Numbered from the stretch's first letter, positions 37,032 through 47,322 are shown. The stretch is DNA of 64,000 nt from Lentzea sp. NEAU-D7 (GCF_026242055.1 NZ_JAPJDL010000002.1:434001-498000); one strand, 5' to 3'. Numbers and translations are program-made. Notes: a model not told the origin generated them from the sequence alone.

Positions 37032-38390
37032 ATGCAGCGGCGGATCTTCGGCATTGAGACAGAATTCGGGGTGACCTGCACCTTCCACGGGCAGCGTCGT
37101 CTGTCCCCGGACGAGGTCGCGCGGTACTTGTTCCGCCGCGTCGTCTCGTGGGGGCGTTCTTCCAACGTCTTCTTGCGCAACGGCTCCCGGCTCTACCTCG
37201 ACGTCGGCTCCCACCCGGAGTACGCGACGGCCGAGTGCGACGACCTGGCCCAGCTCGTCACGCACGACAAGGCGGGTGAGCGGATCCTCGAGGACCTGCT
37301 CGTCGACGCCGAGCGCAGGCTCGCCGACGAGGGCATCGGCGGCGACATCTTCCTGTTCAAGAACAACACCGACTCGGCGGGCAACTCCTACGGCTGCCAC
37401 GAGAACTACCTGGTCGCACGGGCCGGCGAGTTCTCCCGCATCGCGGACGTGCTGCTGCCGTTCCTGGTCACCCGCCAGCTCATCTGCGGCGCCGGCAAGG
37501 TGCTGCAGACCCCGCGCGGCGCCGTGTACTGCCTCTCGCAGCGCGCCGAGCACATCTGGGAGGGCGTGTCGTCCGCGACCACGCGGTCCCGCCCGATCAT
37601 CAACACCCGCGACGAGCCGCACGCCGACGCCGAGCGCTACCGGCGCCTGCACGTCATCGTCGGCGACTCGAACATGTCCGAGGTCACGACGCTGCTGAAG
37701 GTCGGCAGCGCGAACCTGGTGCTCGAGATGATCGAGCAGGGCGTCCAGTTCCGCGACTTCTCGCTGGACAACCCGATCCGCGCCATCCGCGAGATCTCCC
37801 ACGACCTCACCGGCCGCCGCACCGTCCGCCTCGCGGGTGGCAAGGAGGCCTCCGCGCTCGACATCCAGCGCGAGTACTTCGAGAAGGCCGTCGAGCACAC
37901 GGCCAAGCGCTCGCCGGACCCCATGGCCGAGCGCGTGCTCGAACTGTGGGGCCGCACGCTCGACGCCGTCGAGTCCCAGGACCTCACGAAGATCGACCGC
38001 GAGATCGACTGGGCCATCAAGAACCGCCTGATGAACCGGTACATGGAAAAGCACAACATGGACCTGTCCAACCCGCGCATCGCCCAGCTCGACCTCGCCT
38101 ACCACGACATCCGCCGCGGCCGTGGCGTGTTCGACCTGCTGCAGCGCAAGGGCCAGGTCGAGCGCGTGACCGACGACGGCGAGATCGAGGCCGCCAAGGA
38201 CACCCCGCCGCAGACCACGCGGGCCAAGCTGCGCGGTGACTTCATCGCCGCCGCGCAGGCCGCCGGTCGTGACTTCACCGTCGACTGGGTGCACCTGAAG
38301 CTGAACGACCAGGCGCAGCGCACCGTGCTGTGCAAGGACCCGTTCCGGGCCGTGGACGAGCGCGTGGAGCGCCTGATCTCCTCGCTCTGA
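37032..38390 (+). CDS. pafA: Pup-protein ligase
   Basis: A 452-residue ligase joining the C-terminal Glu of deamidated Pup to substrate lysines with [17 protein letters not shown] holds the nucleotide/metal-binding Glu9 and Glu11; the catalytic Asp57 is in [17 protein letters not shown]. It shares [19 protein letters not shown] with Dop but lacks the dop loop. The C-terminal domain has [23 protein letters not shown] strong terminator follows, after which the indolocarbazole cluster begins; pafB and pafC, its usual neighbours, are 22.7 kb away. Confidence 0.97.
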   Translation: MQRRIFGIETEFGVTCTFHGQRRLSPDEVARYLFRRVVSWGRSSNVFLRNGSRLYLDVGSHPEYATAECDDLAQLVTHDKAGERILEDLLVDAERRLADEGIGGDIFLFKNNTDSAGNSYGCHENYLVARAGEFSRIADVLLPFLVTRQLICGAGKVLQTPRGAVYCLSQRAEHIWEGVSSATTRSRPIINTRDEPHADAERYRRLHVIVGDSNMSEVTTLLKVGSANLVLEMIEQGVQFRDFSLDNPIRAIREISHDLTGRRTVRLAGGKEASALDIQREYFEKAVEHTAKRSPDPMAERVLELWGRTLDAVESQDLTKIDREIDWAIKNRLMNRYMEKHNMDLSNPRIAQLDLAYHDIRRGRGVFDLLQRKGQVERVTDDGEIEAAKDTPPQTTRAKLRGDFIAAAQAAGRDFTVDWVHLKLNDQAQRTVLCKDPFRAVDERVERLISSL

Positions 38391-38397
38391 CCAAACG

Positions 38398-38440
38398 GAC
38401 ACGAGGGGCGCGCTCCGGCCCGGAGCGCGCCCCTCGTGTC
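38398..38440. terminator. Hairpin terminator between pafA and staC
   Basis: A perfect 20-bp stem: GACACGAGGGGCGCGCTCCG at 38398-38417 and its complement at 38421-38440 around GCC. It lies 8 bases after pafA. The sta operon reads toward it from the other side (staC stop at 38540), so it probably isolates both units. Confidence 0.9.
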
Positions 38441-38539
38441 GTCGCTGGCGTGGCGCAGAAGTCATTCCACCGCTAACAGTCCACCCGCGACCACGCCGTG
38501 TTCAACCGCACGCGGGGCGGCAGGACGGCTCGTCCGGCT

Positions 38540-40174
38540 TCACGAGCCTTCCCCGGTCGTCACGGCCCCGCGCACCGTGTCGGCGAGGGCGCCCGGGTCG
38601 TCGGGCAGCTCGTCGCCCCGCCACGCCACATGGCCGTCCGGCCGGACCAGGACGTACGCCCGCTCGTACAGCTTGGCCAGCTCGTCGTCGTCGCTGCGGT
38701 GGACGCTCAGCGGCACACCGCGACCGGCGAACGCCGCCTCGAACCGCGGAAGTCCTTCGTCACCGCCGAACCGGAGCAGGACGAAGCCGCGCCCGAAGAG
38801 GTCGAGAGTGGACGTCGTGGCGTCCCACCAGGCGTGCGCGGCGCGCCTGCCCGGATCACCACCGGGCCGCCAGGCCGCGTCCGGCACGGCGACGTCCACC
38901 GGCTGGCCGGCGTCGTCGACGACGACCGCGGACCGGTAGCGGAGTCCGAAGTGGATCTCCGGGGCGTCGAACTCGCGGTGCGCGCCGCTCGACGCGAGCC
39001 GCTCGGCCATGGCCCTGCGGGCCTGCTCGCCCTCCGGGCCGTCCAGGTCGATCTCCCGCGGCACCTGCCTGTCCATCGTGCGCCGCAGGTTCGCGTTGGC
39101 CTCGCGCAGGCTCTCCTCGGCGATCGGCCGGCGCTCCGCCTCGTAGCTGTCGAGCAGGCCGGGACCGGCCCAGCCCTCGAGCGTGGCGGCGATCTTCCAG
39201 CCCAGGTCGGCCGCGTCGGCGATGCCGGTGTTGAGGCCGAATCCGCCGGACGGCGACAGAGTGTGCGCGGCGTCGCCGGCGAGGAACACCCGGCCATCCC
39301 GGTACCGGTCGGCGACGCGGTGGGTGAGGTGCCAGTCGCCGTCGCTCAGCACCTCGACGGGCGTCTCGAACGCGATCGCGTCGCGGATCAGGGACAGCGC
39401 GTCGGCGCGGGGTGCCGTCTCGTCCTCGACGCCGACGACCATGTTGAAGAGCGCGTCGCCGTCGAGGGAGCGCAACGGGAAGCGCAGCGTGGCCGAGCGG
39501 ACGAGGAAGTGCACGAGCGCGGTGTTGTCACCCAACCGCGCCCTGAGCTCGGGGGCGCGGAACAGCACGTTGCGGAAGATCTGCGGCTGGAACCGGGCCG
39601 GGGCGTCGATCCCGCAGGCCTGGCGGATGGGTGACGAGGCGCCGTCGCACGCCACGAGGTACCGGGCGCGCACCTGTGAGGTCGTGCCGGTCTCCAGGTC
39701 GGTGAGGACGGCGTGGACGTGGTCGTCGGCCTGCGTCACGTCGCTGATCGACGTCCGCAGCCGCAACGGCCCCGCCGGGTGCACGCCGACCGCCTGTGCC
39801 AGCACGGGGTTGAGCCAGTGCGCCGGGCAGATCTGGTCGGGTTCGGGGGTGTGCTGGAAGACCGGGCGGTCCGCGGCCGTGCCCCGCCGGTAGCGGTGCA
39901 ACTCGTGCCCGCCGATCTTGGTGACCCAGGCGATGTCCAGCGGGTGGTCGGCCGGCCAGCCGGCGCCGCGGATCGCGTCCGCGAGTCCCCAGCGCCGGAA
40001 CAGCTCCATCGAGCGCGGCCCGATCGTGCTCACCTTGGGGTGGCGGACGGTGCCGTCACCGGCCTCGGCCACCAGGCAGCCGATGCCGCGGTACGCCAGG
40101 TCGATCGCCAGTGCCATCCCGACCGGGCCGCCACCCGCGATCAGCACGTCGGTCTGCTCGAGCTCGCCGGTCAT
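38540..40174 (-). CDS. staC: FAD monooxygenase forming the indolocarbazole aglycone (StaC type)
   Basis: A 544-residue flavin hydroxylase of the PHBH family that works with the P450 StaP on chromopyrrolic acid. FAD motifs are VLIAGGGPVGMALAIDLA and GRVFLAGDAAHTLSPSGGFG; YLVACDGASSPIRQ is the DG motif. Aligning FxxR-region anchors with RebC, the positions of RebC Phe216 and Arg239 are Val221 and Asn244 here, while RebC Arg230 is Arg235. Those two changes are the ones reported to shift RebC toward StaC behaviour, so the predicted product is K252c, the staurosporine aglycone, not the dioxo form. It is the last gene of the minus-strand operon. Confidence 0.93.
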   Translation of the reverse strand: MTGELEQTDVLIAGGGPVGMALAIDLAYRGIGCLVAEAGDGTVRHPKVSTIGPRSMELFRRWGLADAIRGAGWPADHPLDIAWVTKIGGHELHRYRRGTAADRPVFQHTPEPDQICPAHWLNPVLAQAVGVHPAGPLRLRTSISDVTQADDHVHAVLTDLETGTTSQVRARYLVACDGASSPIRQACGIDAPARFQPQIFRNVLFRAPELRARLGDNTALVHFLVRSATLRFPLRSLDGDALFNMVVGVEDETAPRADALSLIRDAIAFETPVEVLSDGDWHLTHRVADRYRDGRVFLAGDAAHTLSPSGGFGLNTGIADAADLGWKIAATLEGWAGPGLLDSYEAERRPIAEESLREANANLRRTMDRQVPREIDLDGPEGEQARRAMAERLASSGAHREFDAPEIHFGLRYRSAVVVDDAGQPVDVAVPDAAWRPGGDPGRRAAHAWWDATTSTLDLFGRGFVLLRFGGDEGLPRFEAAFAGRGVPLSVHRSDDDELAKLYERAYVLVRPDGHVAWRGDELPDDPGALADTVRGAVTTGEGS

Positions 40175-40238
40175 GGTGTCCGCGCCTTTCGTCGGAGAGG
40201 GGGCAGGGCGGTCGCACCGCCCTGCCGCGCCGGTGCTT

Positions 40239-41072
40239 TCAGGGTCGGACCGCGACGGCCAGCAGGCAGCCGAAGTCGTCCGCGCCGGTCAGGTCGGACG
40301 GCTTGAAGGCGTCGTCGGAGAACGCGAAGTTGCCCTCGTCCATCGCCACGGGCCGTTCCTCGGAGCCGCCCAGCTTCTCGATCTCGTCGGCCAGGCGCAG
40401 CGTGCTGTGCTCGGTGATGTCGGTGATGCTGTGCAGCCGCAGGCCGGCCCGGTGCAGCATCGGGACGTAGTCGTCGATGTCGGCCGTGGTGCACATGAGG
40501 TCGCGGCAGAACTTGTCGATGCCGGGGCTGCGGACCTCCTTGCGCGGGTAGCGGTCGAAGACGTCGGTCAGCACCACCCGCCCTCCCGGCTTGAGCACCC
40601 GGAAGATCTCGCGGAAGACCTGGTCGCGATCGGGCATGTGGCAGATCGACTCCAGCGCCATCACCGCGTCGAACGACCTGTCCTGGAACGGCAGCCCCAT
40701 CGCGTCGGCGTGCTCGAAGACCGCCCTGGCGGCGAGGCCCGTCTCGGCCGCGAGCTTGTTGGCGGTCTTGACCTGTTCCGCGCTGATGCTGACGCCCGTC
40801 ACCCGCGCGCCGGTCTTCCCCGCGAGCCGCAGGCCGGGACCGCCGACACCGCAGCCGAGGTCGAGCACGTGCGACGACTCGCCCACCTGGAGCTGCTCGA
40901 TGAACACGTCCGTCAGCCGGTCCATCGCCTCGTCGATCGAGGCCGTGGACTCCGGCGAGTCCCAGTAACCGATGTGCACGTTGGTGTTGAAGCTGCCGTC
41001 GCGCATCGCGCTCAGGGTCAGCTTGTCGTAGAGCGCGCCGACTTCGTGCGGCTGGGGCAAGGTCTGGGTCAT
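40239..41072 (-). CDS. staMB: Sugar O-methyltransferase of the staurosporine pathway (StaMB position)
   Basis: A 277-residue SAM-dependent methyltransferase. Motif I is VLDLGCGVGGPGLRLA, with VTGVSIS after it, FDAVMALESICHMPDR as motif II/post-motif, and RVLKPGGRVVLTDVF as motif III. NTNVHIGYWDSPE at the start is shared with RebM-type enzymes. By position between staE and staC it corresponds to staMB, reported to methylate the 4'-oxygen of the sugar. The N- or O- role is inferred from position only; the other methyltransferase of the cluster could have it instead. Confidence 0.85.
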   Translation of the reverse strand: MTQTLPQPHEVGALYDKLTLSAMRDGSFNTNVHIGYWDSPESTASIDEAMDRLTDVFIEQLQVGESSHVLDLGCGVGGPGLRLAGKTGARVTGVSISAEQVKTANKLAAETGLAARAVFEHADAMGLPFQDRSFDAVMALESICHMPDRDQVFREIFRVLKPGGRVVLTDVFDRYPRKEVRSPGIDKFCRDLMCTTADIDDYVPMLHRAGLRLHSITDITEHSTLRLADEIEKLGGSEERPVAMDEGNFAFSDDAFKPSDLTGADDFGCLLAVAVRP

Positions 41073-41114
41073 GGCGTGCTTCTCCTGGTGGGGGTGGACG
41101 TGGTCGGTCTGGGA

Positions 41115-41738
41115 TCAGTGGAACGAGCCGGCCTTCGGCCGCGTCAGGTCCTGTTCGAGCTGCCGGCAGAGCTCGTAGTCGGGGAGCAGCCCTTGTTCCA
41201 GGGCCTGGGCGAGGGTGATCGCCACAGCGTCCCTTTCGGACAGGACGGGCTGGACGTCCTGCGGCACGGGAAGCCCGAGGGCGGGGTCGAGGACGTCGAG
41301 GGCGAGCTCGTTGGCCGCCACGTAGCTGCTCGACACCATGTAGGACATGACGGTGTTGTCCTCGAGCGCGACGAACGCGTGTCCCACGCCGACCGGGAAG
41401 TACATGGTGCGGTGGTGGTTCTGGTCCATCAGCACGGCGTCCCACCGGCCGAACGTCGGCGAGCCGACCCGGATGTCGACCACGATGTCGATCGCCGACC
41501 CGGCCGCGCAGTAGACGTACTTGGCGCAGCCCGGTGGCGTGGCGGTGTAGTGGATCCCCCGCACCACACCGCGGCTCGACACGCTGTGGTTGGTCTGCCT
41601 GACCGGGAACAGGGGCTCGCCGTGCGCGTCGGCGAACGCCGTCTCCTGGAACGGGGAGAGGAAGCGCCCCCGGTCGTCGGCGAACACCTGCGGGCTGAAC
41701 TCCAGCGCTCCTTCGACTGCGAGCGTGCGGACTTCCAT
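41115..41738 (-). CDS. staE: dTDP-4-keto-6-deoxyhexose 3,5-epimerase
   Basis: A 207-residue RmlC-like cupin that epimerises the 4-keto sugar, giving the L-configuration of the staurosporine sugar. The catalytic His63 is in RGVVRGIHYTATPPG; DDRGRFLSPF, QTNHSVSSRGV and FPVGVGHAFVALEDN are further family motifs. The length is usual. It lies between staI and staMB in the minus-strand operon. The first dTDP-glucose genes are not in the cluster, so its substrate must come from enzymes made elsewhere. Confidence 0.93.
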   Translation of the reverse strand: MEVRTLAVEGALEFSPQVFADDRGRFLSPFQETAFADAHGEPLFPVRQTNHSVSSRGVVRGIHYTATPPGCAKYVYCAAGSAIDIVVDIRVGSPTFGRWDAVLMDQNHHRTMYFPVGVGHAFVALEDNTVMSYMVSSSYVAANELALDVLDPALGLPVPQDVQPVLSERDAVAITLAQALEQGLLPDYELCRQLEQDLTRPKAGSFH

Positions 41739-41769
41739 GGGGGCTCCTGCGGTCGGTGCGAACGGGGGA

Positions 41770-42879
41770 TCAGAGCGTGGACAGCACTTGGCGCAGCGCG
41801 TGGACGACCTTGTCCTGCTGGTCGGGCGACAGCGAGGGGTACATGGGCAGCGAGAAGATCTCTCCCGCGAGCGCCTCCGTGACGGGCAACGAGCCGGTGC
41901 GCTCGGCGAGGTGCGCGAAACCGCTCATGGTGTGCACAGGCCACGGGTAGCTGATGTTGAGGTGGATGTCGTAGGACTTGAGGCGCTCGATGATGTCGTC
42001 ACGCCGGGGGTGCCGGACCACGTAGACGTAGTAGACGTGGTCGTTGCCCGGGTTCGTGGCGGGCAGCCTGAGCCCGGTGTCCCGCAGGCCTTCCTCGTAC
42101 CGGCGTGCCACCGCCTGCCGTCCGGCGACGTAGGTGTCGAGCCGGGTCAGCTTGCGCCGCAGGATCTCCGCCTGGACCTCGTCGAGGCGGCTGTTGTGCG
42201 CCGGGGTCTGGACCGTGTAGTAGATCTCGTCCATGCCGTAGTAGCGCAGCCGGCGCAACTGGGCGGCGACGTTGTCGTGCGAGGTGATCACCGCGCCGCC
42301 GTCGCCGTACGCGCCGAGGACCTTGGTGGGGTAGAAGGAGAACGCGGCCACGTCACCGGTCGAGCCGGCCACCTCGCCGTGCTGGCGGGCGCCGTGCGCC
42401 TGGGCGCAGTCCTCCAGCACGCTCAGGCCGTGCTTGTCCGCGATGGCCCGGATCGCCGTCATGTCGGCGCACTGCCCGTAGAGGTGGACGGGCACGAGGC
42501 ACCGCGTGCGGCCGGTGATCTTCGCTTCGACCTGCGCGGTGTCCATGAGGAAGTCCTCCTCGCGGACGTCGACGAACACCGGCGTGGCACCCGCGTTGTC
42601 GATCGCGATGACGGTCGGCGCCGCGGTGTTCGACACCGTGATCACCTCGTCGCCCGGCTGGACGCCCAGGGCCTGCAGCCCGAGCGTGATCGCGTTCGTG
42701 CCGTTGTCGACGCCGACGCAGTGCGCGACGCCGTGGTAGGCGGCGAACTCCTCCTCGAACCCGCGCACGCTCTCCCCGAGCACGAGCTGCCCGGAGTTGA
42801 ACACCTTCTCGACGGCGTCGAGGACGTCGAGCCGTTCGTTCTGGTACTCGAGGAGGTAGTCCCAAACACGCGTGGTCAT
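41770..42879 (-). CDS. staI: NDP-hexose 3-aminotransferase (DegT/DnrJ/EryC1 family)
   Basis: A 369-residue PLP-dependent aminotransferase adding the sugar amino group. The PLP Lys186 is in [36 protein letters not shown] binds the phosphate, and [22 protein letters not shown] carry the PLP Asp. The N-terminus [20 protein letters not shown] is shared with StaI-like enzymes. Its start overlaps the staK stop (ATGA). This amino group later becomes the methylamino of staurosporine. Confidence 0.94.
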   Translation of the reverse strand: MTTRVWDYLLEYQNERLDVLDAVEKVFNSGQLVLGESVRGFEEEFAAYHGVAHCVGVDNGTNAITLGLQALGVQPGDEVITVSNTAAPTVIAIDNAGATPVFVDVREEDFLMDTAQVEAKITGRTRCLVPVHLYGQCADMTAIRAIADKHGLSVLEDCAQAHGARQHGEVAGSTGDVAAFSFYPTKVLGAYGDGGAVITSHDNVAAQLRRLRYYGMDEIYYTVQTPAHNSRLDEVQAEILRRKLTRLDTYVAGRQAVARRYEEGLRDTGLRLPATNPGNDHVYYVYVVRHPRRDDIIERLKSYDIHLNISYPWPVHTMSGFAHLAERTGSLPVTEALAGEIFSLPMYPSLSPDQQDKVVHALRQVLSTL

Positions 42880-43838
42880 GGGCGAGCCTTTCGGGCGAGT
42901 GCGGCGACGGTTCGGTGGATCCCTTCCCCCAACGGGATCTCCGGGCGCCAGCCGGTGACGGCCCGGAACGCGGAGGAGTCGATGGTCACGCTGCGGAAGT
43001 CGGTCACGGGGGCGTGCGAGGGGGCCTGGACCGAGGTGACCTCGACCGGCGGTGCCCCGGTGTGTTCGGACGTGATGGCGGAGATGAGCCGGAACACGTC
43101 GCCGAGCGCGTCACCGCGGCCCGCGCCGAGCAGCCAGTGCGCGCCGGACAACGGATCGGGGTGCGCCAGTGCCGCGGCGAACGCGGCGGCGATGTCGTCG
43201 ACGTGCACCAGATCGCGGCGCACGGTGCCGTCGTGCCACATCGTGAGCGGCTGCCCGTCGAGCGCCCTGGCCGCCATCGCGGACACGACACCGCGGTCGT
43301 GACCGCCGCCCGGCGTGCTCTCGCCGAACACGGTGGGCAGCCGCAGGCTGATGCCCCGCACCCGGCCGGCGTCCGTCGCCCGCCGCAGCAGCAGTTCGGC
43401 GCGCAGCTTCTGCCGGTCGTACGCGGTCTCCGGCCTGTCCGGTTCGCTGCCGTCGAGCGGTTCCCGTTGCGGCACACCGACCTGGGACGCCGCGCCGCCG
43501 TAGACGACCACCGGGCGGACGCCCTCGTCACGGCCCAGCACGTCGAGCAGGTCCTGCATGACACCGACGTTCACGCGCTCGGCGGAACCCTCCTCGGCGG
43601 CACGCCAGCCGCCGTCGCCGAGGAGCAGGTAGACGACCGCGTCCGAGCCTTCGACCGCGTTGGCCAGCTCGGCGCGGCCGGTGAGGTCGGCGGTCACCAC
43701 CTCGACCTCGGCGGGGCCGGGCGGCACCTCGGCGGGTTTGCGGGCCACGGCGCGCAGGCGGATCTCCTGACGTGCCAGTGTCTTCAGCACCGCCGAGCCG
43801 ATGAACCCGGTCGCGCCGAGAACAGTGATCCTCTTCAT
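42876..43838 (-). CDS. staK: NDP-hexose 4-ketoreductase
   Basis: A 320-residue extended short-chain dehydrogenase reducing the 4-keto group. The NAD(P) motif is [17 protein letters not shown] near the start; the YxxxK pair is in [32 protein letters not shown] is conserved in this group. It follows staJ by one base and overlaps staI by four. It is taken to give the final dTDP-L-ristosamine-like sugar. Annotation as a reductase rather than epimerase depends on the pathway context. Confidence 0.92.
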   Translation of the reverse strand: MKRITVLGATGFIGSAVLKTLARQEIRLRAVARKPAEVPPGPAEVEVVTADLTGRAELANAVEGSDAVVYLLLGDGGWRAAEEGSAERVNVGVMQDLLDVLGRDEGVRPVVVYGGAASQVGVPQREPLDGSEPDRPETAYDRQKLRAELLLRRATDAGRVRGISLRLPTVFGESTPGGGHDRGVVSAMAARALDGQPLTMWHDGTVRRDLVHVDDIAAAFAAALAHPDPLSGAHWLLGAGRGDALGDVFRLISAITSEHTGAPPVEVTSVQAPSHAPVTDFRSVTIDSSAFRAVTGWRPEIPLGEGIHRTVAALARKARP

Positions 43839-43839
43839 G

Positions 43840-45261
43840 TCACACCAGTCCCCGTGGCCAGGCGGAGGCGGCGTTCATGCACGCCAGCAGCGTGCGCGCC
43901 TCCACGTTGAGGTAGTGGCCGTGCCGCGCCAGCGTGGTCAGCTGCGCGGGCGTGGCCCAGACGAAGCCGCGTGGCGGCTCGGACGGCACCAGCGAGGGGT
44001 CGGCCTCGACGGTGAGGTAGCGGCACCGGGTGTTCAGGAACCGGCCGCCCTCCTCGGAATGCACGGCCTCGTACCGGATGCGGGAGCGCTCGGCCCCCAG
44101 CACCACGTCGAGGAACGGCGGGCGGTCCTCGGCGGGGAGGTGGTCGTAGTTGCGCGGCGTGCACTGCACGGTGGGCGCGAGTTCGACGGTGTCGAGGAAA
44201 CCGCCGTCGGCGCGGGCGTGCACCAGCACGTGCCGGACACCACCGAAGTCGCGCACCAGGAACGCCGAGACGCCCATGTCGACGGACTCCAGCAGCGGCT
44301 GGGTCCAGCTGATCCGCTCCCGGTTGCTGCCGTGCACGGCGACCGCCACGACCTTGAAGTACCGGCCGTCCTCGTGCTCGACGGCGTCGGGACCGCGCTT
44401 CCAGCCCCGCACGGACGCCAGCGGGATGCGCGTGGTCCGCACGTCGTGGCGCGCCCGTTCGCCGGTGAACCACGACAGCAGCTGGACGTCGGAGTGCAGC
44501 GCGCCCGGATTCGGGTCGTGGTAGGGAAGACAGGACAGCACGCTGCGCGCGTTCATGTTCACCGTCTCGTCCTCGTGCAGCAGCTCCGCGATCTGCCCGA
44601 GGGTGAGCCAGCGGAAGTCCTCGTCCTCCGCGATCTCCGCGGAGGTCTCGACGATCATGTTCCGGTTGGACTTGCGGAAGAACCACGACCCCTGCTCGGC
44701 CTGCAGGACGTCGACGACGACCTGGTCGCGGTCGAGGTCGGCGAAGTGCTCCAGCAGCTTCACGCCCGACCCGCCGTGCGCCCCGGTGTAGTTGCTGCGC
44801 GTCGCCTGGACGGTCGGGGACAGCTGCACCAGGTTGGGGTTTCCCGGTTCCATCTTGGCCTGCATCAGGAAGTGCAGGACCCCGTCGATCTCCTTGCACA
44901 GGATGCCCAGGATCCCGACCTCGGGCTGCTTGATGACCGGCTGCTGCCATTCGCGGTAGGGGCCGTCGCCGTGCGGGCCGTCGTGCTCCACCACGTGCAG
45001 GCCCTCGATCGCGAAGAACCGGCCGCTCGTGTGCACGAGATCGCCGGTGGACCGCACGAAGTGCCATTGGTCGAGATCGGCGAACGGCACGCGTTCGACC
45101 CGCAGGACGTTGGCCTGGCGGCGTTGCGCGAGCCACGTGCGCACGTCCTCGGTGCGCATGTGCGCGCCCTGGCGGGTCGCGGCGGACAACGCGACGCGGT
45201 GCAGGTGGCCGGCGCTCCCGCGAGCGCGCAGGGTGGCGGGTTTGCTCAGCTGGGCGGTCAT
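43840..45261 (-). CDS. staJ: NDP-hexose 2,3-dehydratase
   Basis: A 473-residue dehydratase of the EvaA/TylX3/Gra-27 family that removes the 2-hydroxyl of the sugar. It has the internal duplication typical of these proteins: two Nudix-like halves, each with a W-x4-A...L-x3-R-F/YFAIEGL-type segment (FFAIEGLHVVEHD in the first, YFKVVAVAVHG in the second) and LQAEQGSWF and DVVLGAERSRIRYEAVH at the ends. WTQPLLE in the second half is also characteristic. It lies between staMA and staK. Together with staI, staE and staK it supplies the deoxyaminosugar. Confidence 0.93.
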   Translation of the reverse strand: MTAQLSKPATLRARGSAGHLHRVALSAATRQGAHMRTEDVRTWLAQRRQANVLRVERVPFADLDQWHFVRSTGDLVHTSGRFFAIEGLHVVEHDGPHGDGPYREWQQPVIKQPEVGILGILCKEIDGVLHFLMQAKMEPGNPNLVQLSPTVQATRSNYTGAHGGSGVKLLEHFADLDRDQVVVDVLQAEQGSWFFRKSNRNMIVETSAEIAEDEDFRWLTLGQIAELLHEDETVNMNARSVLSCLPYHDPNPGALHSDVQLLSWFTGERARHDVRTTRIPLASVRGWKRGPDAVEHEDGRYFKVVAVAVHGSNRERISWTQPLLESVDMGVSAFLVRDFGGVRHVLVHARADGGFLDTVELAPTVQCTPRNYDHLPAEDRPPFLDVVLGAERSRIRYEAVHSEEGGRFLNTRCRYLTVEADPSLVPSEPPRGFVWATPAQLTTLARHGHYLNVEARTLLACMNAASAWPRGLV

Positions 45262-45273
45262 GGGGACCCCCTC

Positions 45274-46092
45274 CTACGGCCGCTGGGCGGTGATCAGGAC
45301 GTAGCCGCTGCTCGGGTTCTCCCCGAACGCCGCCATGAGCTCCGCGGCGGTGATGACGTCCGCGGCCGCGAAGGGCGGTGCCGAGTCGGCGATCCGGCGG
45401 AACGCGGCGGCCGCCTGCTCGTAGCTCGGCCGCACGTTCTCGCCGATGTCGAGCAGTTCCAGCAGGTTCCAGCCCGCCTGCTCCAGGTTCGCCCGGTGCT
45501 GCCGCTCGCTGTTGACGCCGGCGATCTCCAGGGTGCGGACCATGCCCGCCAGCACCGCCTCGTCCGCGCCGGTGAACGGTGCGCGCCGGCACAGGTCCGC
45601 CACGACGAGCCTGCCGCCGGGGCGCACGAACCGGCGCAGCCGCGTCAGCGCCGCGGCCTGGTCGGACAGGTGCAGCAACGACTCGATCGCGAAGACGGCG
45701 TCGAACGTGCCGAGGTCGTCCGGCAGGTCGGCGGCGTCGGCGAGCCGGAAGCTCAGGCGGTCCTCGGCCTCCGACTCCGCCGCGAGTCCGGCCGCCCTCG
45801 CCACCTCCTGCCGCGACACGGTGATGCCGGTGACGTGCACCTCGCGGGTCTCGGCGATGCGCACGGCCGGGAAACCGTTGCCACAGCCCACGTCGAGAAC
45901 CCGGTCACCGGGTCGCAGCGCCAGGCGCTCGGCGACCAGGTCGGTCAGGCGGTCGGTCGCGGCGGCCATCGGCACGTGCTCGGCACCGGCGTCCCAGTAG
46001 CCCGCGTGGATGTTGCCGCCCAGGGCTTCCGTGGTGCCGGCCTGGGCGAACTGGTCGTACTTGCCGCCGACTGCGTCGGTCTGCGATGTCAC
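45274..46092 (-). CDS. staMA: Sugar N-methyltransferase of the staurosporine pathway (StaMA position)
   Basis: A 272-residue SAM-dependent methyltransferase. [12 protein letters not shown] opens the domain, motif I is [16 protein letters not shown], followed by [23 protein letters not shown] and [13 protein letters not shown]; the end [11 protein letters not shown] is close to the C-terminus of RebM. By position (after staP, before staJ) it corresponds to staMA, reported to methylate the 3'-amino group. The RebM-like ending would also suit an O-methyltransferase, so the N-role is only by order. It overlaps the staP stop. Confidence 0.85.
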   Translation of the reverse strand: MTSQTDAVGGKYDQFAQAGTTEALGGNIHAGYWDAGAEHVPMAAATDRLTDLVAERLALRPGDRVLDVGCGNGFPAVRIAETREVHVTGITVSRQEVARAAGLAAESEAEDRLSFRLADAADLPDDLGTFDAVFAIESLLHLSDQAAALTRLRRFVRPGGRLVVADLCRRAPFTGADEAVLAGMVRTLEIAGVNSERQHRANLEQAGWNLLELLDIGENVRPSYEQAAAAFRRIADSAPPFAAADVITAAELMAAFGENPSSGYVLITAQRP

Positions 46093-47321
46093 GGGTGCGT
46101 TCCTTCCGGGCGGGTGGGCAGGTCGAGGACGAGGCGGGCGGGGCCGTGGAAGACCATGTCGGCGGCGTACTCAACCCGGCAGGGCGCCTGTTCCCAGCCC
46201 GGCGGGCCGTCCAGCAGCGCGCGCAGGCCGATCTCCAGCTCGGCGCGGGCCAGCGTCGCGCCGAGGCAGTAGTGGACGCCGAGGCCGAACCCGAGGTGCC
46301 GGTCCGCAGGCCGGTGCACGTCCACGGTGTCGGGGCGCGGGAAGCGGGCCGGGTCCCTGTTCGCCGACCCGAGCAGGGCGACCACGCGGCTGCCGGCCGG
46401 GATCGTCGTGCCGCCGACGACGGCGTCCTGACGGGCCCAGCGCGTCACCGCCTGCACCGGCGGGTCGTAGCGCAGCAGCTCCTCCACGGCGGTGGGCACC
46501 AGGTCCGGGTGGTCGCGCAGGTCGGCGACCAGATCCGGGTGGCCGCGCAGCACCAGCGCGGCCTTGGCCAGCGAGTTGGTGGTCGTCTCGTGTCCCGCGG
46601 TCAGGAGGTGCACGCACGTGCCGACGAGGCGTTCCGTGCTCAGCGGGATGCCGAGCATCAACGCGATCAGGTCGTGCCGGCCCGGCCGCCGCCGCTGCGC
46701 CTGGTCGCGGAAGTAGACCGTGAGCTCCCGCGCGGCGTCCTCCGCGTCGAGGTGCCTCGTCGCGCCGGTGCGGGTGGTGCTGGCGCCCTGCAACGCCACC
46801 GCCAGTGCGCGCAGCCGTTCGTGGTCGCGCGCCGGAACCCCGAGGAGCTCGCAGATCACCATGATCGGGAACGGTGCCGCGAAGCCCTCGACCAGGTCGG
46901 CCCGGCCCGCGAGCCGCGACAGCAGCCCCTCGGCGATGCGGGCGATGCGCGGCCGCAACGCGGTGACCACCCCGGCCGAGAGCTCCTTCTGCAGCGACGA
47001 CCGCAGCCGGGTGTGCTCGGGCGGGTCGAGGAAGACGAGCCAGTTCTCCACGACCGAGCGCAGAGCGGTGAACTCCGGCGGCACCGGCAGGGACAGCGGC
47101 ACTCCGTCCTCAGTGGAACGCGACACGCGGCCGAAGTCGCGGTCGGACAACACCTTCACCACGTCCTCGTAGCCGAAGACGTAGAACGTGGGCGGGCCGT
47201 CGTCCGCTCCTTCGTGCACGGACCGGACTTCGCGGTACCGCCGGTACACCGGGTAGGGGTCGGAGATGTCCTCAGTGGACCAGCCCTGGAGGCTGAACCG
47301 GGGCAGCGTCGCGGATCGCAT
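46089..47321 (-). CDS. staP: Cytochrome P450 coupling chromopyrrolic acid rings (StaP/RebP)
   Basis: A 410-residue P450 that makes the aryl-aryl bond of chromopyrrolic acid, closing the indolocarbazole core. The I-helix motif is [14 protein letters not shown], the ExxR region is VEELLRYDP, and the heme ligand Cys352 is in [14 protein letters not shown]. The N-terminus [20 protein letters not shown] stretch is short with no membrane anchor. It starts one base after the staD stop and overlaps staMA. It needs a ferredoxin and reductase from elsewhere, and StaC to steer the product. Confidence 0.94.
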   Translation of the reverse strand: MRSATLPRFSLQGWSTEDISDPYPVYRRYREVRSVHEGADDGPPTFYVFGYEDVVKVLSDRDFGRVSRSTEDGVPLSLPVPPEFTALRSVVENWLVFLDPPEHTRLRSSLQKELSAGVVTALRPRIARIAEGLLSRLAGRADLVEGFAAPFPIMVICELLGVPARDHERLRALAVALQGASTTRTGATRHLDAEDAARELTVYFRDQAQRRRPGRHDLIALMLGIPLSTERLVGTCVHLLTAGHETTTNSLAKAALVLRGHPDLVADLRDHPDLVPTAVEELLRYDPPVQAVTRWARQDAVVGGTTIPAGSRVVALLGSANRDPARFPRPDTVDVHRPADRHLGFGLGVHYCLGATLARAELEIGLRALLDGPPGWEQAPCRVEYAADMVFHGPARLVLDLPTRPEGTHP

Positions 47322-47322
47322 G

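Noticed and set aside
43835..45592. A 585-codon minus-strand frame overlapping staJ
   Set aside because: Same strand but shifted frame; staJ in the other frame has the conserved dehydratase sequence and proper start.
43801..46272. An 823-codon plus-strand frame across staJ and staMA
   Set aside because: Antisense shadow with no recognisable domains.
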